From contig NZ_PEHF01000055.1 in assembly GCF_015762685.1 (NCBI RefSeq), positions 1-47,164 of the forward strand: DNA of 47,164 bases. Direction: 5' to 3'. Both the position numbers and the translations under genes were made by a program. This document shows positions 37,838 through 46,956 of this stretch, piece after piece. Source of the DNA: Candidatus Symbiopectobacterium sp. 'North America'. Its GTDB lineage: Bacteria; Pseudomonadota; Gammaproteobacteria; Enterobacterales; Enterobacteriaceae. The notes under the pieces were generated by a model. The model saw only the letters and a list, made by a program, of their open reading frames with translations, was not told the origin of the DNA and searched no databases. Every line of letters starts with the position of its first letter. The stretch's first letter is position 1.

Positions 37838-38809
37838 TCAAAATAGTTGGCTTAAATCATGTGTGTAAGCCTTAACTGCTTTTTCACTGGTATTCTTCAT
37901 TTGTTGAATCATGGTGATCAATTTTTGCGCATACTGAGGATCGGTAGCATAGCCTGCGCGCTGCAAGGCGTGGGCAGCTTTCTCAGCACTGCCTGCTGCT
38001 GCCACATTGCTATAACGTGGGTTGTTGGTCAGCAATTTGACGTAATCACCCAACGCATCCATATAAGAATCATAAACACGGAAGCTCGCCTTGGCCTTTT
38101 TCGCCACGCCATCTTCATATTCGGTGGTGGTGATTTCGGTAACAGGACCATCCCAATTGCTACCCGCTTTGATACCAAACAGGTTGTGACTCGGACGACC
38201 ATTCGCCGTTGGAATTTCGCGTTGTCCCCAACCGGACTCTAGTGCGGCCTGAGCCATAATCAAGTGATGAGGGATCCCGCTTTGCTGGCTGGCAATCTGC
38301 GCAGGCACAGCGAGTTGCGAAACAAAATTGCTGCTGGAGAGCGGCAACGCCGAGCCGCTGGAAGGTAATTTTGGTAAGGCTTTACGCACCATCTGCTCTA
38401 CCTCGGCTGTCGGCATTGTTCTGAGCAGTGTACCGTCAAAACGTAATGGAACTGCTGGAACACTTTCCTCGGCCATGGTGGAGGAAAGTGTTCCTACATT
38501 CTGCGTAGCCGTAAGTTGCTTAACCATAACATCAGCCAACCCCAGCCCTTTGCCAGATGCAATTTGCTGCCCCACCTGCTGATCATACATTGAGGTATAG
38601 AGCCGCGTTTGGTCGTTATTGAGCAGCCCATCCTCTATAGAAGCCGAACGCATACTTTTCATCATCAGTTGAACAAAAATGCCTTCCATCTGGCGCGCTA
38701 CTGCCCGAATTCCCTCTTTGCTTTGCGGATCGGTAGAAACTTCGCGCTTGAGTGAATTGAGTGACTGCGCGTCATACGCGGCATTATTGAGCGACTGAAT
38801 ATCGGCCAT
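37838..38809 (-). CDS. flgJ: Rod cap and peptidoglycan hydrolase FlgJ
   Basis: A 323-aa dual protein. The N-terminal half (about 1-150) caps the growing rod. The C-terminal half is a glucosaminidase-type muramidase with the catalytic-type glutamate in AQAALESGWGQRE (about residue 192) that opens peptidoglycan. The start overlaps the flgI stop by one base (TAATG). Two-domain FlgJ is typical of gammaproteobacteria. Confidence 0.97.
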   Translation of the reverse strand: MADIQSLNNAAYDAQSLNSLKREVSTDPQSKEGIRAVARQMEGIFVQLMMKSMRSASIEDGLLNNDQTRLYTSMYDQQVGQQIASGKGLGLADVMVKQLTATQNVGTLSSTMAEESVPAVPLRFDGTLLRTMPTAEVEQMVRKALPKLPSSGSALPLSSSNFVSQLAVPAQIASQQSGIPHHLIMAQAALESGWGQREIPTANGRPSHNLFGIKAGSNWDGPVTEITTTEYEDGVAKKAKASFRVYDSYMDALGDYVKLLTNNPRYSNVAAAGSAEKAAHALQRAGYATDPQYAQKLITMIQQMKNTSEKAVKAYTHDLSQLF

Positions 38810-39933
38810 TAGATGATTTCCAGTTTAGCGCGCAGACAACCTGCACTCTGCATTGCTTGTAAAATCGACATCAACTCCATCGGTGTCGCACCCAATGAAT
38901 TCAGTGCGCGCACTACGTTATTCAGATTGGCGCTGGCGTTAACCCGCTGTAATGCACCGCCACCCTGCTGGAGTGATATTTCGGTTTGAGGAGTGACTAC
39001 GGTTTGCCCACCCGCCAGCGGCGTATTTGGTTGGCTTACAATATTTTGCTGGTTGATAGTGACAGAGAGATTACCCTGCGCAATCGCACAACTTTGCAAT
39101 GTCACTTCACGGTTCATTACCACTGAGCCGGTGCGAGAGTTAACGATAACCTTGGCATCCTGCACGCCGATATTCACATCAAGATTCTGTACGTCTGCCA
39201 AAAAGCGCACCTGAGAACTGTTGCCACGAGGGGTGATCACCTGAATAGTGCGTGAGTCAACTGGCGTGGCGCTTCCGCCCAGACCGGAGCGATTAATGGC
39301 ATCACTCACACGCTGCGCCATGGAGAAATCATCCTGCTTTAATTGCAGCATGATCAGGTTGGAAGCACCAAAGGTCGAAGGCAGTTCCCGCTCAATCACT
39401 GCGCCGTTAGTAATACGACCGCCCGCCAATTGGTTGACTTGCACGCTGCTGCCGCCGGCGGCCGCACCTGCGCCGCCGACCAGTACGTTACCTTGCGCCA
39501 ACGCATAGACCTGGTTATCAACCCCTTTTAACGGAGTCATCAATAGCGTGCCACCGCGTAAACTTTTGGCATTACCCATTGAAGAGACAACCACATCAAT
39601 GGCTTGCCCTGCACGGCCAAAGGCAGGGAGTTTGGCTGTCACCATTACTGCTGCCACGTTTTTCAACTGCATGTTGATGCCTGCCGGCACAGTGATACCC
39701 AACTGTGACAACATGTTGGTCAGGGTTTGCGTGGTAAACGGTGTTTGCATCGTCTGGTCACCAGACCCATCAAGCCCCACAACCAAGCCATAACCAATCA
39801 GGGAGTTTTCCCGCACGCCTTGTATGTCGACAAGGTCACGGATCCTGTCGGCCTGCGAACTCGCAGGCAGGAAAGCCACCAAGGCTAACATCAGGCTAAA
39901 AAACGACGCGATCCGCATTCGGTACCTCTTCAC
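38809..39933 (-). CDS. flgI: Flagellar P-ring protein
   Basis: A 374-aa periplasmic protein that forms the bushing in peptidoglycan. A Sec signal peptide (about 1-28, ending SSQA) is followed by [26 protein letters not shown], the canonical mature N-terminus. The assembly chaperone FlgA is encoded nearby at 45399. Confidence 0.97.
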   Translation of the reverse strand: MKRYRMRIASFFSLMLALVAFLPASSQADRIRDLVDIQGVRENSLIGYGLVVGLDGSGDQTMQTPFTTQTLTNMLSQLGITVPAGINMQLKNVAAVMVTAKLPAFGRAGQAIDVVVSSMGNAKSLRGGTLLMTPLKGVDNQVYALAQGNVLVGGAGAAAGGSSVQVNQLAGGRITNGAVIERELPSTFGASNLIMLQLKQDDFSMAQRVSDAINRSGLGGSATPVDSRTIQVITPRGNSSQVRFLADVQNLDVNIGVQDAKVIVNSRTGSVVMNREVTLQSCAIAQGNLSVTINQQNIVSQPNTPLAGGQTVVTPQTEISLQQGGGALQRVNASANLNNVVRALNSLGATPMELMSILQAMQSAGCLRAKLEII

Positions 39934-39938
39934 TTAGC

Positions 39939-40655
39939 TTAGAACGGAGAAACGTTGAGGAAGAAACGCTGCAACCAACCCATGTTTTGCGCTTCATTGA
40001 TATAGCCGTTACCCACATATTCGATACGGGCATCGGCCACCTGAGTCGAAGGCACAGAGTTAGTACCGCTGATGGCTCTCGGGTTCACAACACCAGAAAA
40101 GCGTATAAATTCAGTGCCTTGATTGATAGCAATCTGTTTTTCGCCCACAACCTGCAAATTACCGTTCGCTAACACCTGCCCCACTGTCACCGTAATGGTA
40201 CCACTGAAGGTGTTGTTAGCATTGGCTCCACCTTTGCCGGTAAAATCATTTTTGCCTGAGGCTTCAAGGTCAGCGCGATTATTACCTAATGGACCTTCCA
40301 GATAGCGCGGTGCAGTCGTCACACCAAATGACGAGGAGCCGTCGCGGCTGGCAGAAGCCGACGAGCTCTTACTTGCACTGACATTTTCCTGCAAAACGAT
40401 GGTCAATATATCACCCACATTTCTCGGGCGACGGTCTTCAAACATCGGCTGATAGCCATAATTCATAGGCTGAACAGCTTGGAAGATAGATCCATTTGGC
40501 GCTGCTGTCGTGGGTGGCGCTGGTTGCGCGGACGTGGGGCCGTTAACCACTTTATCATGAGGAATATAAGCGCAACCGCTTAGCGTCAACATCATGACCA
40601 ACACCAGCGATTGCGGCTGGCACAACAAATTGGTAACCGGCCTTTGCATCATCAT
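39939..40655 (-). CDS. flgH: Flagellar L-ring lipoprotein
   Basis: A 238-aa outer-membrane lipoprotein. The lipobox LTLSGC places the lipidated Cys at residue 28. Conserved segments follow, such as [18 protein letters not shown] and the C-terminal [26 protein letters not shown]. The frame opens with GTG at 40670. I use the ATG at 40655, with AAGG upstream, but the exact start among GTG and the three tandem ATGs is unsettled. Confidence 0.95.
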   Translation of the reverse strand: MMMQRPVTNLLCQPQSLVLVMMLTLSGCAYIPHDKVVNGPTSAQPAPPTTAAPNGSIFQAVQPMNYGYQPMFEDRRPRNVGDILTIVLQENVSASKSSSASASRDGSSSFGVTTAPRYLEGPLGNNRADLEASGKNDFTGKGGANANNTFSGTITVTVGQVLANGNLQVVGEKQIAINQGTEFIRFSGVVNPRAISGTNSVPSTQVADARIEYVGNGYINEAQNMGWLQRFFLNVSPF

Positions 40656-40779
40656 CACTACGGATATCACCTTAAAAGATTGCCCATTTATTAATACTCA
40701 ACGGGGCAATGACAGAATAAACCGGATATCAAATGTATTGCCGTTTTATCCACACCATCGCCCCGTTAATCGCCCAGTT

Positions 40780-41562
40780 TTACAGCTGGGTCAATTTCTG
40801 CAACATCTGATCGGAGGAAGATATAGCCTTACTGTTTATCTCATACGCACGCTGCGTCTGGATCATTGAGACCAATTCTTCTGCCACGTTGACGTTAGAG
40901 GTTTCTACAAATTTTTGATACAACAGGCCAGCCCCGTTCAAACCAGGGTTGGTTTCATTGGGCGCACCTGAACTGGTTGTTTCCAGATAGATATTTTCAC
41001 CAATGCTTTCCAAGCCGCTGTCATTGATAAAGGTCGCTAACGTCATTTGCCCAATCTGGTTCATTGCCGTCTGCCCTTGCAACTTGACACTGACAATACC
41101 ATCGCGACCAATGGTGAGCTCCGTGGCATTGGCAGGAATCGTGATGGCTGGCTGAACCAGATAGCCACTTGAGGTTACCAACTGGCCATTACCGTCCAGT
41201 TGAAATGCGCCGTCACGGGTATATGCCGTCGTACCATCAGGCATCTGCACGTGGAAAAAACCTTGCCCACTGATAGCAACATCCTTGGAGTTTCCGGTGT
41301 CCGACATCCCGCCCTGAGTATGAATTCGCTCAGTAGACACTGGGCGAACACCGGTACCCAATTGTAAACCAGAAGGCAGCGCTGTCTGTTCCGACGACTG
41401 AGCACCTGGCTGGCGAATGGTTTGATACAGCAGGTCTTCAAACACGGCGCGTTGACGTTTGAAGCCATTGGTGCTGACGTTCGCCAAGTTGTTGGAGATA
41501 ACGTCCATATTGGTTTGCTGTGCGTTCAAACCGGTTTTTGCAATCCACAACGAACGGATCAT
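40780..41562 (-). CDS. flgG: Distal rod protein FlgG
   Basis: A 260-aa distal rod subunit. [34 protein letters not shown] is the canonical N-terminus, and the C-terminal [24 protein letters not shown] helix completes D0. Length equals the E. coli protein. AAGGAG precedes the ATG, 28 nt after flgF. Confidence 0.97.
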   Translation of the reverse strand: MIRSLWIAKTGLNAQQTNMDVISNNLANVSTNGFKRQRAVFEDLLYQTIRQPGAQSSEQTALPSGLQLGTGVRPVSTERIHTQGGMSDTGNSKDVAISGQGFFHVQMPDGTTAYTRDGAFQLDGNGQLVTSSGYLVQPAITIPANATELTIGRDGIVSVKLQGQTAMNQIGQMTLATFINDSGLESIGENIYLETTSSGAPNETNPGLNGAGLLYQKFVETSNVNVAEELVSMIQTQRAYEINSKAISSSDQMLQKLTQL

Positions 41563-41590
41563 AAAGCAACTCCTTCACGCAAATGGCGTG

Positions 41591-42343
41591 TTAGCTTATT
41601 GCCAATAGTTGATTGGCACTCTGAGCATTAGTGTCGGCACTGCTAATCACTTTCATCTGCATGTCAAAGCGACGTGAGTTAGCAATCATATCGACCAGGG
41701 CACCGACTGAATCGACATTGCTGCCTTCAAGAACGCCGGGCATGATTCGTACAGTGGGGTCATTCTGTAATACGTTGCCGCGCTGCTGCTGGGCCGCTTG
41801 GGTCAAACGAAATAAACCGTCGTCAGAACGCGTTACTTCTTGCCCGGTTGCCTTCACCAGTTTCAACCGACCTAGCTGAGCTATCGTATTGGGAGCATCG
41901 CCTGCATTGAGTGAGGAGATAGTACCATCAGCGGAAATACTGATTTGCGCATTGGGTGGAATCTCAATCGGGCCGTCGTCTCCAACGACAACGCGCCCCT
42001 GGATGGTCAACTGACCATCAGCATTGATCTCCATATTCCCATTGCGAGTATAGGCTTCACCATTTGCGGTTTGCACTGCCAACCAACTCTCTTTTGGCAG
42101 TGCAATATCCATGGAGCGCCCGGTGTAATCCATCACACCTTCCGACATATCCGCCCCGGGAGTAGAGGCCACCACCAGAGTACGCGTTTGTAACGTCGGT
42201 CCATTGATAGGTACAGCGCGCAACGCAGCCAATTGGGCCTTGAAACCTGGTGTTGACGCATTCGCCAGGTTGTTGGTCGTGATCGCTTGCTTTTCAAGTG
42301 ACTGGCTAGCTCCGCCCATCGCGGTATAAATAGCGTGATCCAT
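41591..42343 (-). CDS. flgF: Proximal rod protein FlgF
   Basis: A 250-aa proximal rod subunit. MDHAIYTAMGGASQSLEKQAITTNNLANASTPGFK and the C-terminal rod motif (SVGALVDMIANSRRFDMQMKVI) identify it. It lies between flgE and flgG in normal order. Confidence 0.96.
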   Translation of the reverse strand: MDHAIYTAMGGASQSLEKQAITTNNLANASTPGFKAQLAALRAVPINGPTLQTRTLVVASTPGADMSEGVMDYTGRSMDIALPKESWLAVQTANGEAYTRNGNMEINADGQLTIQGRVVVGDDGPIEIPPNAQISISADGTISSLNAGDAPNTIAQLGRLKLVKATGQEVTRSDDGLFRLTQAAQQQRGNVLQNDPTVRIMPGVLEGSNVDSVGALVDMIANSRRFDMQMKVISSADTNAQSANQLLAIS

Positions 42344-42364
42344 GGAATATCTCCGCTAAAACGA

Positions 42365-43606
42365 TTAACGCAAGCTGACCAGTGTTTGCAGAATGGAATC
42401 CTGCGTTTTGATAGTCTGCCCATTAGACTGGTAGAAACGCTGAGCAACGATCAAACCCACCAACTCTTTACTCATATCCACGTTGGAACTTTCCGTCATA
42501 TTGCCAAGCAACGACCCAAGGCTCCCCACTCCAGCCTGTCCAATAACTGGCTGACCAGATGTTTCCGTACTAGCCCAGACGTTATCTCCCTGGATGGATA
42601 GCCCTTCCGGGTTAGAGAAACTGGCCAGCGCAATCTGTCCCAACGGTTGTGTTCTGTCGTTGGAGTATTTACCGGTGATGACACCACCATCACTAACGCG
42701 ATAACCGACCAAGTTTCCGGGCGGATAACCATTTTGCGTAGGCGTTTTGTTGCTGTTCGCACCAAAGTTCTGTTGCACGCTGCCAGCAAAATCAAGCGTG
42801 AAGGTCGATGCCAGAGAACCATTCATTGACGGTAGTGGAATGGTGCTGGCTCCTGTGATACCATTTGAAACAGGCTCTGTACCAGTTGTAATCGTCTGCG
42901 TCTGTGATTTCAACGCGCCGCTTTCCGTAAACGCCAGTGCAATTTTAGTGAAACCAGTACCGGTTACTGAGCCATCCTGCACGTTTACAGTCCAGGCGTT
43001 ATCGCCCGTTTTTTCGAAATACAGCCCGATGTTATGTGGATTGCCCAATGTATCGTAGACGGTAATCGATCCCTTATAGTTAGCTGTTTCCGGGCTATCA
43101 GGATCGAAGACCTGAACGGCATCGGATGAATTAAGGTTGGCGATAATTGACGCGACAGTCGTCTGTTGGGCAGGCATCGCTGTTTCAGGGATAGTCAACG
43201 GTACCGGATCAGCCCCTTGCTGAATAACGGGCGGCGTGCCAACAACCAGATAACCGGTCAATTGCATGCCTTGCATATTAACGATATTGCGGGTAGCACC
43301 ATCCAGTGTGAACTGACCATTGCGGCTAAAATACACAGAACCACTACTGTCCTGCACACGGAAGAAGCCATTACCACTGATCGCAACATCCAGTGCTCGT
43401 GAACTGGAATTTAGTGAGCTATTCCCGAAATCCTGCAATGTGGACGAAACCTTTGTTCCTAAGCCAGTGCCACCAGCAAACATATCTGCAAATGCAATGG
43501 TACCCGCTTTAAACCCCACAGTTGACGAGTTGGCAATGTTATTGCCAATTACGCTCAGCTGTTTCGATGCGGCATTCAAGCCGCTAACCGCTTGATAAAA
43601 ACTCAT
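42365..43606 (-). CDS. flgE: Flagellar hook protein
   Basis: A 413-aa hook subunit. It starts MSFYQAVSGLNAASKQLSVIGNNIANS, chosen because GGAGATCACC precedes ATG 43606; the frame extends ten codons further upstream without family similarity. C-terminal NVDMSKELVGLIVAQRFYQSNGQTIKTQDSILQTL is standard. It follows the hook cap gene flgD. Confidence 0.97.
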   Translation of the reverse strand: MSFYQAVSGLNAASKQLSVIGNNIANSSTVGFKAGTIAFADMFAGGTGLGTKVSSTLQDFGNSSLNSSSRALDVAISGNGFFRVQDSSGSVYFSRNGQFTLDGATRNIVNMQGMQLTGYLVVGTPPVIQQGADPVPLTIPETAMPAQQTTVASIIANLNSSDAVQVFDPDSPETANYKGSITVYDTLGNPHNIGLYFEKTGDNAWTVNVQDGSVTGTGFTKIALAFTESGALKSQTQTITTGTEPVSNGITGASTIPLPSMNGSLASTFTLDFAGSVQQNFGANSNKTPTQNGYPPGNLVGYRVSDGGVITGKYSNDRTQPLGQIALASFSNPEGLSIQGDNVWASTETSGQPVIGQAGVGSLGSLLGNMTESSNVDMSKELVGLIVAQRFYQSNGQTIKTQDSILQTLVSLR

Positions 43607-43692
43607 GGTGATCTCCGGATGAGTCAGTTCATTCATGCTTCAGAACCGAGTTTCGAGGTAGGCCAGATTCTGTGCTCAATGCTGTCTTTCAG

Positions 43693-44370
43693 TTACAAAA
43701 TCTGCCGCACATCATTCAAGGTCGCTTTGCCTTGCAGCCCAAAATTCAGTTGGGCACCAGAGTCATTGCGAACAACCCCATTAACCAAGGCATAACGTAA
43801 TGGCTGTACAGTTTGTTGAGCCCCATTCGTGCTGGCCGCAACAGTAAAGGTATAGGACCCATCAGAAGCAGCAGTACCGTCTGCCAACTTGCCATCCCAA
43901 TCCCAAGAGTGCACACCGGCGGTCAGTGCACCAAGTTCAAGGGTGCGCGCTACCTTACCTGTACTGTCAGTGATGGTAACAGTGACGTTTTCTGCCGTAC
44001 TTTCAAGCTCAAGGCCAAACGGTGTGCTGGTATCATTACCCACCAAAATCTCGTTTCCGGGAACCATCACACCATGACCAATCAGACTCGTTGCCTGAAT
44101 AGACTGGTTATTGTTGATCTGCCCAGAAATAGAACTGAGTGTGGTGTTGAGCTTCTCAATCCCACTTACGGTGTTCAACTGCGCCAACTGACTGACCAAT
44201 TGGTTGTTGTCCATCGTTTTAGTGGGATCCTGATTCTTTAACTGAGCGACCAGAAGCGTCAAAAATTGCTTCTGTAGATCAGCACTGGTGTTTGCCGTTA
44301 CGGAGTTTGACGAGCTGCTGGTACTGCTCGTTTTACTGGCGGAAGTGGTATCATTAATCGTTACCGACAT
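43693..44370 (-). CDS. flgD: Hook cap/scaffold protein
   Basis: A 225-aa hook cap that guides FlgE assembly. The N-terminal secretion and capping region has LQKQFLTLLVAQLKNQDPTKTMDNNQLVSQLAQLNTVSGIEKLN, and a C-terminal FlgD Ig-like/Tudor region (about 80-220) follows. The N-terminus is preceded by a Ser/Thr-rich tail typical of the family. Confidence 0.96.
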   Translation of the reverse strand: MSVTINDTTSASKTSSTSSSSNSVTANTSADLQKQFLTLLVAQLKNQDPTKTMDNNQLVSQLAQLNTVSGIEKLNTTLSSISGQINNNQSIQATSLIGHGVMVPGNEILVGNDTSTPFGLELESTAENVTVTITDSTGKVARTLELGALTAGVHSWDWDGKLADGTAASDGSYTFTVAASTNGAQQTVQPLRYALVNGVVRNDSGAQLNFGLQGKATLNDVRQIL

Positions 44371-44387
44371 TTACACGAATCTCCTAG

Positions 44388-44792
44388 TTATTGCCCGATA
44401 GTCAATGTTTTCAGCATCATCGTCTTCGTGGTATTTAGCACCTCGACGTTGGCCTGATAACTGCGCGATGCAGAAATGGTGTTGACCATCTCCGCGACCG
44501 GATCCACGTTTGGCATACGGACATAACCTTGCCCATCCGCCAACGGATTACCGGGTTCATAAACCAAACGCGCGGGGGAAGGGTCTTCGATTACGTTGGA
44601 GACGCGCACTCCTCCCGTTGCCTGACCTGCCGGCGCATTTACTTCAAAAACAACCTGCTTGACACGATAGGGTTGCCCATCTGGACCAGTCACACTGTCT
44701 GCGTTCGCCAGGTTACTTGCACTGACGTTCAAACGCTGGGATTGCGCTGAGAGTGCGGAACCGGAAATATCAAATATGCTTAGCAGTGACAT
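44388..44792 (-). CDS. flgC: Proximal rod protein FlgC
   Basis: A 134-aa rod subunit identical in length to E. coli FlgC. The motifs [22 protein letters not shown] and the C-terminal [34 protein letters not shown] are diagnostic. It is the second gene of the flg run. Confidence 0.97.
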   Translation of the reverse strand: MSLLSIFDISGSALSAQSQRLNVSASNLANADSVTGPDGQPYRVKQVVFEVNAPAGQATGGVRVSNVIEDPSPARLVYEPGNPLADGQGYVRMPNVDPVAEMVNTISASRSYQANVEVLNTTKTMMLKTLTIGQ

Positions 44793-44820
44793 AACGCCTT
44801 AGCCTCCTCTTCCATCACCC

Positions 44821-45240
44821 TCAGGATGAACCTGATTGCAGTACTGACATCATGCCTTTAATCTGACCACCCAATACGGTAAGACTGGTTTGATATTTTA
44901 GGCTGTTGTCGGCAAAATTGGTACGTTCACGATCCATATCAACGGTGTTACCATCCAGGGCAGGTTGATCGGGAACGCGATACAGTAAATCAAATTCTGG
45001 CGGCTGAAAATTCTGTGCCGGGATATGACGAGTGGAGGTGGTTTTCAACGCAATCCCCGTGCCGCTCACTCGGCCTTGCTCCATTACTTTGTTGAGCTGG
45101 CTGGCAAAATCGATATCGCGCGCCTGATAACCCGGCGTGTCAGCATTGGCGATATTCGCCGCCAAGATTTCTTGTCGTTGGGCACGCAGATTCAACGCTT
45201 CCTGTTGAAACCGGAATGAGGCGTCAAGTTTGTCGAGCAT
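44821..45240 (-). CDS. flgB: Proximal rod protein FlgB
   Basis: A 139-aa rod subunit and the first gene of the flgBCDEFGHIJ(KL) operon. [45 protein letters not shown] is the standard N-terminus. It is divergent from flgA across a gap containing a FlhDC box. Confidence 0.97.
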   Translation of the reverse strand: MLDKLDASFRFQQEALNLRAQRQEILAANIANADTPGYQARDIDFASQLNKVMEQGRVSGTGIALKTTSTRHIPAQNFQPPEFDLLYRVPDQPALDGNTVDMDRERTNFADNSLKYQTSLTVLGGQIKGMMSVLQSGSS

Positions 45241-45298
45241 GCTCCCTCCGCAAATGAGAATTTGGAGTAGGTAGGATAATTCCTATGCTGATACTGCC

Positions 45299-45340
45299 AT
45301 CGCGAGAATAAGCGTGAAATGCAACGCTATTTATTGCCTT
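45299..45340. promoter_or_regulatory. Candidate FlhDC box between flgB and flgA
   Basis: Two inverted half-sites are present: ATCGCGAGAATAAGCG (45299-45314) and CGCTATTTATTGCCTT (45325-45340), separated by 10 nt. They fit the FlhD4C2 consensus (AAYGSNNNAAATARCG, N10-12, then its inverse), with the second half nearly perfect. The position in the divergent gap is where FlhDC acts in E. coli. Confidence 0.7.
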
Positions 45341-45398
45341 AACGCACCGCAGAGATCTTTACACTAGATAATGCAGTGATCTTCAAGAGGTGAAGTCA

Positions 45399-46070
45399 GT
45401 GAAAAACCCATTTTATTCCGCTATTTTTGCGCTACTGACCAGCCTGATAGGGAATGTGCACGTTGCCGTTGCAGCCGATTTACAGGCTCAACTCGATCAA
45501 TTTTTTCATGCGCGTTTTCCGGACAAGCACAGCAGCGTCACCGTTATGATTAAATCGCCGCCGGAACAATGGCCACAGTGCGAAGCTCCCGTGCTGGCGT
45601 TGTCAAACAATACTCGCGTATGGGGTAATGTCAGCGTATCCGTTCGTTGTGGCGACCAACGGCGTTTCATTCAGGCCGAAGTACAAGTCACAGGGAATTA
45701 CCTGGTGAGCGCTCGGCAATTACGCCGCGGAGTCGCTTTGACTACATCGGACCTGAGACAAACGACAGGGCGATTAGACCTGTTGCCGCCACGTGCGTTG
45801 TTGTTGCCTAAAGATGCTATAGGGGCCGTGTTACTGCGCGATCTGTCGCCGGGGCAACCATTGACCAGCGCCATGCTTCGTCGTGCATGGATAGTTAAAT
45901 CAGGCCAAACGGTGCAGGTGCTGGCGCAAGGCGTAGGGTTTAGTATTAACAGTGAAGGAAAAGCAATGGGTAACGCTGCTGTTGGTCAATCTGTGCGCGT
46001 GCGTATGGCATCAGGCCAAATCGTCAGTGGTGTTGCGGGTGAAGACGGTGTTATTTATATTGCGCAATAA
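45399..46070 (+). CDS. flgA: P-ring assembly chaperone
   Basis: A 223-aa periplasmic chaperone for FlgI. A signal peptide (about 1-26, ending VAVAA) is followed by a C-terminal SAF-type domain (about 115-223, with LLPKDAIGAVLLRDLSPGQPL). GTG at 45399 is preferred as start because AAGAGG lies 8 nt before it; an in-frame GTG at 45390 overlaps that motif. Confidence 0.95.
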   Translation: MKNPFYSAIFALLTSLIGNVHVAVAADLQAQLDQFFHARFPDKHSSVTVMIKSPPEQWPQCEAPVLALSNNTRVWGNVSVSVRCGDQRRFIQAEVQVTGNYLVSARQLRRGVALTTSDLRQTTGRLDLLPPRALLLPKDAIGAVLLRDLSPGQPLTSAMLRRAWIVKSGQTVQVLAQGVGFSINSEGKAMGNAAVGQSVRVRMASGQIVSGVAGEDGVIYIAQ

Positions 46071-46075
46071 TAAAT

Positions 46076-46102
46076 TAAAGTATTCGTCATTGTTGCCGAT
46101 GA
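46076..46102 (+). promoter_or_regulatory. Sigma-28 (FliA) promoter of flgMN
   Basis: TAAAGTAT, an 11-nt spacer, then GCCGATGA lie 115 bases before flgM. This gives late, FliA-driven expression of the anti-sigma factor in addition to read-through from flgA. Confidence 0.9.
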
Positions 46103-46216
46103 TATCTACAGAATAAATTTTGCGTCGCCCTTTCCTTTCGTGTGGCGTTTATGTAAATCTGAGTGGAATCAGGTTATTATTTAACCTTTTGACACCTTAT
46201 TTTAGAAGGTAACATT

Positions 46217-46513
46217 ATGAGCATTGAACGTACCCAGCCGCTGAAACCTGTCACTCAAGTACAGTCTCGCGACGCCAGTGAAGCGACGAAGCAAAAACGT
46301 GTACAAACGCCCACCCAAAGCAAAGTGACGGGAACCCAGGTTAAGCTGAGCGATGCGCAAGCTCGTTTGATGCAGCCTGGCACACAGGATATCTATATGA
46401 ATCGTGTGGAAACGCTGAAGCAGGCCATTCGCGATGGTTCTTTACAGATTGATGCGGGTAAAATCGCAGATGCACTGATCAAAGATACTCAAGACTTTTT
46501 GGCGAATAATTGA
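46217..46513 (+). CDS. flgM: Anti-sigma-28 factor
   Basis: A 98-aa small, mostly disordered protein that binds FliA until the hook is complete and is then secreted. The C-terminal half (about 45-98) contains the FliA-binding helices, with RVETLKQAIRDGSLQIDAGKIADALIKD as the hallmark. AGAAGGT lies upstream of the ATG. Confidence 0.97.
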   Translation: MSIERTQPLKPVTQVQSRDASEATKQKRVQTPTQSKVTGTQVKLSDAQARLMQPGTQDIYMNRVETLKQAIRDGSLQIDAGKIADALIKDTQDFLANN

Positions 46514-46518
46514 TAACT

Positions 46519-46956
46519 ATGGAAAAATTGCGAACAACGCTTGATGCGGTACTCGATACCCTGGACCAGTTGAACACTATCTTATCAGAAGAGCAAACCC
46601 TGCTCTGTGCTGGTCATATTAACAGCGTTGCTTTACAGAAGGTCACTGATACTAAAAGTGCCACCTTGGCAACTGTGCAATACCTTGATAAGAATCGGCA
46701 GGAAATTGAAAATCGCTTGCAGCTTCATGCTCCCTACGAATCAGACGCTGTGCTATTCGAACGTTGGCAGGCTATTCAAGCATTAACGGCTCATTTGCAT
46801 GATATGAACAAGCACAATGGTATGTTGCTAAATCAGCATATTTCCTATACTAATGAGGCCATTGCGATACTGAAACCTCTCCATGGTCAGAGTCTTTATG
46901 GCCCTGATGGACAATCATCAGGATTGGTGGTCGGCGGCATAAAAATCAATTTATAA
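46519..46956 (+). CDS. flgN: FlgK/FlgL export chaperone
   Basis: A 145-aa helical chaperone of the junction proteins. Recognised from position after flgM, length and the helical pattern (MEKLRTTLDAVLDTLDQLNTILSEEQTLLC). ATG 46519 is taken; the frame opens at TTG 46510 overlapping the flgM stop. No strong ribosome binding site is visible, so re-initiation after flgM is possible. Confidence 0.94.
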   Translation: MEKLRTTLDAVLDTLDQLNTILSEEQTLLCAGHINSVALQKVTDTKSATLATVQYLDKNRQEIENRLQLHAPYESDAVLFERWQAIQALTAHLHDMNKHNGMLLNQHISYTNEAIAILKPLHGQSLYGPDGQSSGLVVGGIKINL

